Origin: Methanobrevibacter sp. UBA412
Lineage (GTDB): Archaea; Methanobacteriota; Methanobacteria; Methanobacteriales; Methanobacteriaceae
Assembly: GCA_002495685.1 (NCBI GenBank)
Contig: DAGJ01000021.1
Span: 181,136-245,135 of the forward strand
Direction: 5' to 3'
DNA: 64,000 nt
Shown one piece after another: positions 58,045-64,000 of the stretch; the stretch's first letter is position 1, and the number at the start of each line of letters is the position of its first letter. The notes beneath the pieces were generated by a model that was given only the letters and a program-made list of their open reading frames with translations, made no database searches and had not been told where the DNA came from. The position numbers were made by a program, and so were the translations under genes.

Positions 58045-59052
58045 ATGGTTTATAAAATGCGTACAGAACTGTTAGAACAACCCAACGCTTTAAGAAAAAC
58101 TTTTAAAGAAGAATCTTCTAACATGAAAAGAATTTCAAAAGAGTTAGAAGATGTGGATAAAATATATTTAGTTGGTTGTGGAAGTTCATTATCTACACTT
58201 TATTCAGTTCGTGATGCTTTAGGTATGGTTTCAGATTTCCCTGTAGTTGTTGCTACAGGTTATGAATTTACTTATAGTAAAAATTTAGGCGATCAAAATG
58301 CCGCTGCAATTTTCGCATCACAGTCAGGAGAAACTGCTGATACTTTAGCTGGTTTGAAAAAAGCTAATGAATTAGGTTTCAATACTATTTCAATTTCAAA
58401 TGAACAAAATAGTTCTATGTTAAAAGAAGCTAAAAATCCTATTTTAACTAGAGGAGATAAAGAAGAAGCTATATTAGGGACTAAAACATATGTTACACAA
58501 TTAGCTTGTCTTTATTACCTTTTATTTGCATCATCTAATTATGAGAAAAAAAATGAAATATTAAATGATTTAAATAGATTACCTGATCTAATTGAAGAAC
58601 TATTAAAAACAACTGAAGAAGAAAATAAAATATTAGCTGAAAAATATAAAGATGAAGATATCTTTTACTGCTTAGGTGGCGGACCTAATTTTGGTTTAGC
58701 TTATAAATTAGCTATGACTATGCTTATGGAAGGAGCTATTAAACATGCTTGTCCTTTATATGCTGCGGAATTTCGTCATGGTTTAATTGAAAGAGCAGAA
58801 AAAGATGTTCCTATGATATTTTTGGAAGCTAATTATCCAGTAGATGCTTTAACTGAAAAGGCAATAAATTTTTCAAATAAATTGGAATGTAAAACTATCA
58901 CATATAAATTAAAGGATTATGCAAATATTAATGATTTACTTGCACCTCTTATTTTAGTAGTTCCTTTAGAATGGTTTGTATATTACCTTGCTCACTTTAA
59001 TGGTGAAAATCCTGGAAGTACTAGACATATAGGTAAAGTTCGTTATGAATAA
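58045..59052 (+). CDS. SIS-domain sugar isomerase (GlmS isomerase-like)
   Basis: A 335-residue protein with two SIS domains and no glutaminase domain. It opens [19 protein letters not shown], and sugar-phosphate loops appear as [17 protein letters not shown] near residue 48 and [16 protein letters not shown] near 92. [14 protein letters not shown] near 237 matches the isomerase part of GlmS. Stand-alone forms include deaminating or deglycase enzymes such as FrlB and archaeal glucosamine-6-phosphate deaminases. It may form or degrade amino sugar phosphates. GAAGGA precedes the ATG. Confidence 0.85.
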   Translation: MVYKMRTELLEQPNALRKTFKEESSNMKRISKELEDVDKIYLVGCGSSLSTLYSVRDALGMVSDFPVVVATGYEFTYSKNLGDQNAAAIFASQSGETADTLAGLKKANELGFNTISISNEQNSSMLKEAKNPILTRGDKEEAILGTKTYVTQLACLYYLLFASSNYEKKNEILNDLNRLPDLIEELLKTTEEENKILAEKYKDEDIFYCLGGGPNFGLAYKLAMTMLMEGAIKHACPLYAAEFRHGLIERAEKDVPMIFLEANYPVDALTEKAINFSNKLECKTITYKLKDYANINDLLAPLILVVPLEWFVYYLAHFNGENPGSTRHIGKVRYE

Positions 59053-59176
59053 AAAGTTTTAAACTTTTTATTTTTAAAATCTTTTTTTAAATAAAAATTA
59101 ATAGTTTACAATTAAAAAAATAAGAACTATTTTTTAATTAAAAAAATAGTTAAAAAAAATTTAATTTTATATTTGT

Positions 59177-59746
59177 TTATTCTAAATCAACAGTATATTT
59201 TTCTTCTTGAACTTTAGGAATTTCTAAGAAGATTGTACCTGCATTTGTTTTTGCAGAAATTTCTTTTATTTTTATTTTTGCAGGTAATCTAACTGATCTT
59301 TTAGCTTCACCAGTTTTTCTACCTTTAATTAAAAATTCAGGTTGAACATCAGATGGTTTTTCAATGTCTTCAAGTGTTGATGGGAAATTTGCTTTAATTG
59401 TAATTTCATTTTCAGATGCTTCTATTTCAATTTGGTCTTTTTCAACACCAGGTAAATCTACTTTTAAGTAATAACAATCACTTACATCTATTAAATCTAA
59501 ATCAAGTTTGGAAGGGGTTGTTTCTTTATAATCTTGGATTTTTCCATCCATAGTTTTTTGAACTCCTCTAATACTTACCATTAAATCTTCCATGGATTTT
59601 CCAAGGTCTGTAGATACTCTATCAACAACATTTTTACCTTTTTCAGCTCTTTTTTCTGCTCTTTCTTTTCCAGTATTAATATCTTCTTTTACTTTTTCTC
59701 TGTGAAGATGTGGTTTTTCTTCGTTTTGTTGTTTGTTTTCAACCAT
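59177..59746 (-). CDS. Small heat-shock protein Hsp20
   Basis: A 189-residue alpha-crystallin chaperone. A long charged N-terminal extension (about 1-80; Lys/Glu-rich, coiled-coil-like) precedes the crystallin domain (about 85-180), with YYLKVDLPGVEKDQIEIEAS and the late GTIFLEIPKV carrying the C-terminal I-x-P-like anchor. Most Hsp20 proteins have about 40-50 residues before the domain, so this one is extended. I prefer ATG 59746 over the upstream TTG at 59755 because GGAG lies directly before that TTG. It holds unfolded proteins during stress. Confidence 0.9.
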   Translation of the reverse strand: MVENKQQNEEKPHLHREKVKEDINTGKERAEKRAEKGKNVVDRVSTDLGKSMEDLMVSIRGVQKTMDGKIQDYKETTPSKLDLDLIDVSDCYYLKVDLPGVEKDQIEIEASENEITIKANFPSTLEDIEKPSDVQPEFLIKGRKTGEAKRSVRLPAKIKIKEISAKTNAGTIFLEIPKVQEEKYTVDLE

Positions 59747-59892
59747 TAAATTCAACTCCTTTAAAATTTTATTATAATTTTATTTTATATTTTTATCTAT
59801 TAAATTTTTTTGCATTATATTAAGTAACTTTAAGTTACTTTATTATATTTAAAACTTTTGTTTTATTAATTTTCATAATTTAATAAATTTAT

Positions 59893-60915
59893 TTAGTAAT
59901 CATCATTGTTTCGATTAATTTTTTTGACAGAATCAAAAACTTTTAATATTTTATCAATACCTTCTCCTTCGGATGCAGATATTAATAATGGATTTTCATT
60001 CATTTTTATAAATTTATCAATATAATCAAATCTATCAGAACCAGTTTCATATTCAGCAATATCAATTTTATTAAATAAAACAATTATTGGGGCACTGAAA
60101 ACTTTTTGAATTTCTGTTAATAAATTATTTTGATGTTCTAAAGTATAACCACAGGTTTCAGATGCATCAAAGATGAATAAAATAGCATCAGCTAAATCTT
60201 CAAGAGCAACCATAGCATTCATTTCAATATCATTCATATCACTAATAGGACGATCTAATAATCCAGGAGTGTCAATAATTTGGATATGTTTCCAATTTCT
60301 TTCAATATGTCCAATTTGAATTCCTTTTGTAGTAAATGGGTAATCAGCAATTTCAGGTTCTGCATCTGTTAATTGGCGAAGTAAAGTTGATTTTCCTACA
60401 TTTGGGAAACCTGCAATTACAATAGTTGTAGCATCAAAATCGATAGTTGGCATATTACGTAATTGGCTTTTAGCAAAATCTAAGAAATCTAAATCTTTAC
60501 TAATTTTTTTAGCTACACTAGCAACACGACCATAAGCTTGACTTCTAAGTTGTGAAGCCTTCTCTGGAGGGTATCTTCTAATTTTTTTAGCATAATCCTT
60601 TTCTAATTGAGTTATAATGCCATATGCCCAATTTAAAGCACCTAATGATTTTTTCAAATCATCAATACCTACAGTTATATCAATATAATCTTGGTAAAAT
60701 ATAGGTAACTCTTCAACAGTTGGTGTTCGATCATTTATCATTTTTAATCGATCTTTAATTACTTGGCATGCAGTTACTACTCTAACTTCTTCAATTCGTT
60801 TAGGTTTTAATCTTCTAGGCATTTTTGATGATCTAACTTCATCAGCAGCCTTTTTCCCTCTTCTAAATCCTTTATCTAAAAGTTCATCTGGAGTAGGGAT
60901 TGTTGGTATCATCAT
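59893..60915 (-). CDS. Nog1-type GTPase
   Basis: A 340-residue GTPase of the NOG1 family, involved in large-subunit ribosome assembly in eukaryotes. An N-terminal helical NOG1 domain (IPTIPTPDELLDKGFRRG to about residue 155) is followed by the G domain: GFPNVGKST near 168, DTPG near 216, and NKID near 284. The ATG at 60915 is the best match to the AGTGAT ribosome site. In archaea the family is conserved and probably acts in 50S biogenesis. Confidence 0.93.
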   Translation of the reverse strand: MMIPTIPTPDELLDKGFRRGKKAADEVRSSKMPRRLKPKRIEEVRVVTACQVIKDRLKMINDRTPTVEELPIFYQDYIDITVGIDDLKKSLGALNWAYGIITQLEKDYAKKIRRYPPEKASQLRSQAYGRVASVAKKISKDLDFLDFAKSQLRNMPTIDFDATTIVIAGFPNVGKSTLLRQLTDAEPEIADYPFTTKGIQIGHIERNWKHIQIIDTPGLLDRPISDMNDIEMNAMVALEDLADAILFIFDASETCGYTLEHQNNLLTEIQKVFSAPIIVLFNKIDIAEYETGSDRFDYIDKFIKMNENPLLISASEGEGIDKILKVFDSVKKINRNNDDY

Positions 60916-61080
60916 AATTATCACTAATAATCTTTTCTGTAAATATTTATTAAATTTTGTAAAAATTTTTTATTTCATAATTTAAAATAATAAAAAATAG
61001 TGCTTAATATTTAATTATGTTTTAAATATATATAAAATTAATATAAAAAAATAGAATTTTAAAAAAATTTTAAAAATTTT

Positions 61081-61647
61081 TTATTCTTTAAAAATTTCTC
61101 CTTGAAATTTAAATATTTTAATATTAACGTCTTTTTTCCAAGTATCTGGATACAAACCTGCTTTAAGGCAAGTATGTGATAAAAATTCTTCTTTCCCCAT
61201 ATTAAATTCTGTTGCTACTTGTGGTAAAAGTAATCCACTATTAAAACCTTTTTTAATAATTAACCCATCTTCACCTAAATTAATTTTTTCAGGATATTCT
61301 GAACTTTTTAAAACATTTATTAGTTCAGGTTTTGTTAAAACTGTAATTTCTAAATCAATCTTTTCTAATTCTTCTTTTTTAAGCACAGGAAATCTAGGGT
61401 CTGCTGTTGCTGCAGATATAGCTACATCAATAAGTGCTGAAATTAATGGCTTAATTGGTTCAGGATAACCGATACATCCTCTTAGCTCTGAATTTTCATT
61501 TATTGTACAAAAAACTCCTAAATCTTCTTTTAAATGTTCGGGACAATCTTGAGGCATATCCATTTTTACATTATTATTTATCTTATCTTCAATAGCTTTT
61601 CGAGCAATTTTTAATAAATATTTTCCATCATTTTCACTTATTGTCAT
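61081..61647 (-). CDS. AMMECR1-domain protein
   Basis: A 188-residue protein of the AMMECR1 family. It contains GVFCTINENSELRGCIGYPEP near residue 45, where the LRGCIG motif is the family hallmark, and AAISAATADPRFPVLKKEEL near 82. The protein is soluble and conserved from archaea to humans, and its biochemical function is unknown. Start ATG 61647 follows AGGGGC at a normal distance. It begins 25 bases after tldD on the same strand, a pairing seen in several methanogens. Confidence 0.93.
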   Translation of the reverse strand: MTISENDGKYLLKIARKAIEDKINNNVKMDMPQDCPEHLKEDLGVFCTINENSELRGCIGYPEPIKPLISALIDVAISAATADPRFPVLKKEELEKIDLEITVLTKPELINVLKSSEYPEKINLGEDGLIIKKGFNSGLLLPQVATEFNMGKEEFLSHTCLKAGLYPDTWKKDVNIKIFKFQGEIFKE

Positions 61648-61672
61648 TTTTATCAAGCCCCTTATAATTTTT

Positions 61673-63043
61673 TTAATTACTGCCTCCAACCATAGCATTC
61701 AATATTCTAGTGTTAGGACCACCATCTCCAACAGGAGCAATTTGACCATTCTTTCCACAGAATCCAACACTAAATTTAAAATCATTACCTATTGCATCAA
61801 CATTTTTTAAGGTTTCTAAAATATTTCCTGATAATGATACATCTCTTAATTCTTGACCAATTTCCCCATTTTCTATTTTATATGATTCTACAGCATTGAA
61901 CTGGAATATTCCTTTTCCTGTATCTACTTGACCTCCTCTAGAACCTTTTAAATAAATTCCTTCAGGTATATCTTCAATCAATTCTTCAAATGAATGATCT
62001 CCAGGTTCCAAATAAGTATTACTCATTCTTACAATAGGTTGATCATTAATTGAACTTCTTGCATTACCACTAGATTTCATTCCTAATTTTGAAGCAGATT
62101 CTCTTGAAGAAAGTAATGAAACTAATTCTCCATCTTTAACTAGTTGATTTTTATGAGTTTTCACACCTTCTACATCATATTCATAATATCCAAAACCATC
62201 CTTATTTGATGGATCATCATAAATATTGATTATATCAGATCCAATTTTATCCCCTAATTTTCCTTTTAAAACAGAATCATCTTGTAAAATTAAATCTGCT
62301 TCACTTGCATGACCTAAAGCTTCATGGATAAATACACCAGTTAACTCATTATCCGTAATTATTGGAAATTTTCCAGAAGGCGCAGTACTTGCATTTAAAA
62401 GATTTGTAGCTTTTTCCCCTATTTTTCTTCCAAAACTTTCAATATCAGCATTTTTTAGTATTTCATAACCTTTTGCTCCTCCTAAACTTCCATGTCCAAA
62501 TTGTATTAAATCTCCAGATGATGCTACTGTGTTTAACCATAATCCAATTCTAGTTTCATCTTGTATAATTTCAGTACCTTCACTTGTTACAATTGCAGTT
62601 TCAGATTCACTATCTTGATAATTTACGGTAGTACTTATGACTTTACCTACTGATGCGCTTTTATTTGCATCTGCCATTAATTCTTTTTTTTCTTCAATAT
62701 CTACATCGTTTACTGATATTTTTCTAGGAGTTTTAACTTTATCTTTAACAATATCTGCTTCAGATAATTCAACATCTCCTTTTAAAGATTTTGAAATTTT
62801 TATAGCTGTTTGTGTAATGTCATCTAATTTGTTTAAATCATTTGTATAAGCAAATCCCCAAGCTCCATTATTTAGTACTCTTATTCTTGCACCATTAGAT
62901 ATTCCAGTATTAATTTCTTGAATTTTATTATCTTTCATTATAATATTAGTATTATTCCCAGTTCCTGCACGAATATCTGCATAATCTACTTTATCTTGAA
63001 TTTTAGCTATTATTTTTTCAAAAATGTCTATTTTTGTTTCCAT
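61673..63043 (-). CDS. tldD: TldD-family metalloprotease
   Basis: A 456-residue TldD homologue. The zinc-binding region reads [15 protein letters not shown] near residue 240, an HExxxH-type motif, with the downstream [17 protein letters not shown] and late [19 protein letters not shown] segments. In bacteria TldD and TldE/PmbA process peptides such as microcin B17 and CcdA; archaeal partners are usually encoded elsewhere, and no TldE is seen in this window. It is followed by the AMMECR1 gene. GTGGGTAG precedes the ATG. Confidence 0.93.
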   Translation of the reverse strand: METKIDIFEKIIAKIQDKVDYADIRAGTGNNTNIIMKDNKIQEINTGISNGARIRVLNNGAWGFAYTNDLNKLDDITQTAIKISKSLKGDVELSEADIVKDKVKTPRKISVNDVDIEEKKELMADANKSASVGKVISTTVNYQDSESETAIVTSEGTEIIQDETRIGLWLNTVASSGDLIQFGHGSLGGAKGYEILKNADIESFGRKIGEKATNLLNASTAPSGKFPIITDNELTGVFIHEALGHASEADLILQDDSVLKGKLGDKIGSDIINIYDDPSNKDGFGYYEYDVEGVKTHKNQLVKDGELVSLLSSRESASKLGMKSSGNARSSINDQPIVRMSNTYLEPGDHSFEELIEDIPEGIYLKGSRGGQVDTGKGIFQFNAVESYKIENGEIGQELRDVSLSGNILETLKNVDAIGNDFKFSVGFCGKNGQIAPVGDGGPNTRILNAMVGGSN

Positions 63044-63286
63044 TTTCTACCCACTTTTTAATTTTTATTATTATTTATAACTTTAATTTTTGTTTTTTCT
63101 TTTATTTCTTATTTTTTCTTAAGTTTTTTATTAATTTAATTTTTTCATTTACAAATAGTATTCTCTTAAGATTATATATATTATTAATTTAATTTTATAT
63201 GTAAATAAAATTTTATATATTATAAAAAAAGATTTTAATTTTTCTAATTATTTGTTTTGTTAATTTTGAGTTTGTTTTTTTTAGAA

Positions 63287-63300
63287 ATGTTTATAAACAT
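63287..63300. promoter_or_regulatory. 14-base perfect palindrome upstream of the flavin oxidoreductase gene
   Basis: ATGTTTATAAACAT is a perfect palindrome. It lies just before a TATA-like GTTATATAGA (63315-63324), and the next gene starts at 63381. That position suits an operator or an activator site. The remainder of 63044-63380 holds no gene; it is the divergent promoter region with tldD. Confidence 0.4.
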
Positions 63301-63380
63301 AATTAATAACAATAGTTATATAGAGATTTTTTTAAACATATAAAAAAATATTATTAAATATAAAAACTTGGAGTGAAAAA

Positions 63381-64000
63381 ATGGTTATAATAATTGGATC
63401 TGGGGCTGGAGGAGCTATAATTGCAATGGAATTAGCAAAATCCAATATACCAGTCACAATAATAGAAAAAGGACCATACATAAAAACTAAAGATGCAATC
63501 AATTACTATGATAAATCATATGAAAATATGGATTTATTAAAAACAACATGTGTTGGAGGATCCACAATAGTCTCAGCAGGAAATGGAGTAAGAATCTTAG
63601 AAAAAGAATTCAAAAATATTGGAATTGATTTATCAAATGAATATAATCAAGTTGAAAAACTTCTTAACATCCATGAAATGGATGATGACCATATAGGCAA
63701 AGGAACTCAAAAATTCATCGATATCTCAAAACAATATGGTTTTAAAACACAAAAAATGCCTAAATTTATAAGAGATTCAGAATGTAAAATTTGTGGAAAA
63801 TGTTCATTTGGGTGTCCGCAAGATGCTAAATGGAGTTCAAAAGATTTTATTGATATAGCTATTAAAAATAATGCAGAATTATTAACAAATACCGAAGCCA
63901 CAAAAATAATAATAGAAAATGGACAATTAAAAGGAGTAGAAATTAAAAAAGATAATAAAACAAGAATCATAAAATCTAAAGAAATAATACTCGCAGCTGG
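63381..64000 (+). CDS. FAD-dependent GMC-type oxidoreductase, 3'-truncated by window edge
   Basis: The first 206 codons are present. The N-terminus IIGSGAGGAIIAMELAKSNIP is a Rossmann dinucleotide-binding fold, followed by EKGPYIKTKD and CVGGSTIVSAGNG, a GMC flavoprotein pattern. Near residue 135, CKICGKCSFGCPQDAKWSS looks like a half-cluster of ferredoxin-type cysteines, also seen in GMC relatives of methanogens. The family oxidises alcohols or reduces unsaturated substrates; archaeal members may act on lipids or quinones. ATG 63381 follows GGAGTGA. Confidence 0.75.
   Translation, partial: MVIIIGSGAGGAIIAMELAKSNIPVTIIEKGPYIKTKDAINYYDKSYENMDLLKTTCVGGSTIVSAGNGVRILEKEFKNIGIDLSNEYNQVEKLLNIHEMDDDHIGKGTQKFIDISKQYGFKTQKMPKFIRDSECKICGKCSFGCPQDAKWSSKDFIDIAIKNNAELLTNTEATKIIIENGQLKGVEIKKDNKTRIIKSKEIILAA

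Overview
The window reads as a chromosomal segment of a very AT-rich methanogenic archaeon of the order Methanobacteriales, most likely Methanosphaera or Methanobrevibacter. Support comes from an A-type ATPase operon, archaeal DnaG, TFB, aRF1, aIF5A, Gar1, TiaS and Nog1, a coenzyme F430 ligase (CfbE) beside hemC, a MurT/GatD-like pair fitting a pseudomurein-walled cell, GGAGGTGA-type Shine-Dalgarno (SD) sites and archaeal TATA boxes. The genus is inferred. I see no CRISPR array, transposase, rRNA or prophage.

Layout. 1-3820: two tandem YbjQ-like genes, a conserved unknown, an archaeal HTH regulator, and tiaS (agmatidine modification of tRNA-Ile). 3949-10084: a compact same-strand accessory cluster with a DUF3100 membrane protein, a small membrane partner, an MmgE/PrpD enzyme, a TIM-barrel-like protein, an orphan fumarase-alpha homologue, a short citrate-synthase/citryl-CoA-lyase homologue and a nitroreductase. 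It looks like an undescribed carboxylic-acid pathway and is the best candidate for a new system here. 10281-12270: a double-receiver response regulator and two small membrane proteins. 12513-21763: the complete A1A0 ATPase operon ahaHIKECFABD, closed by a hairpin terminator. 21979-29901: a 51-aa membrane protein, an ATP-grasp ligase, tRNA-Gln, DUF1284, BioY, GatD/MurT, a Xer recombinase and DnaG.

30769-44139: RraA-like protein, flippase-like membrane protein, Gar1 overlapping TFB, a two-domain glycosyltransferase, a TauE/SafE permease, more YbjQ-domain proteins, UMP kinase, aRF1 and glutamate dehydrogenase. 44694-51202: a PRPP-binding regulator, a Gfo/Idh dehydrogenase, HemC, CfbE and a phosphatase/NAD kinase fusion. 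51236-57203: arginine, agmatine and purine genes (PdaD, aIF5A, agmatinase, an LOR/SDH ornithine-cyclodeaminase-type enzyme, adenine deaminase). 57212-64000: DUF447, a SIS isomerase, Hsp20, Nog1, AMMECR1, TldD and the start of a flavin oxidoreductase.

Functional links. PdaD makes agmatine, which TiaS attaches to tRNA and agmatinase converts to putrescine. HemC and CfbE are early and late steps of the tetrapyrrole route to F430. The ATPase proteolipid carries Na+-type ligands, fitting the sodium economy of methanogens. Several genes have no good ATG/GTG/TTG start but a strong SD in front of an in-frame ATT or ATA. The TauE/SafE permease at 37713 is the clearest case, and this pattern deserves experimental checking.
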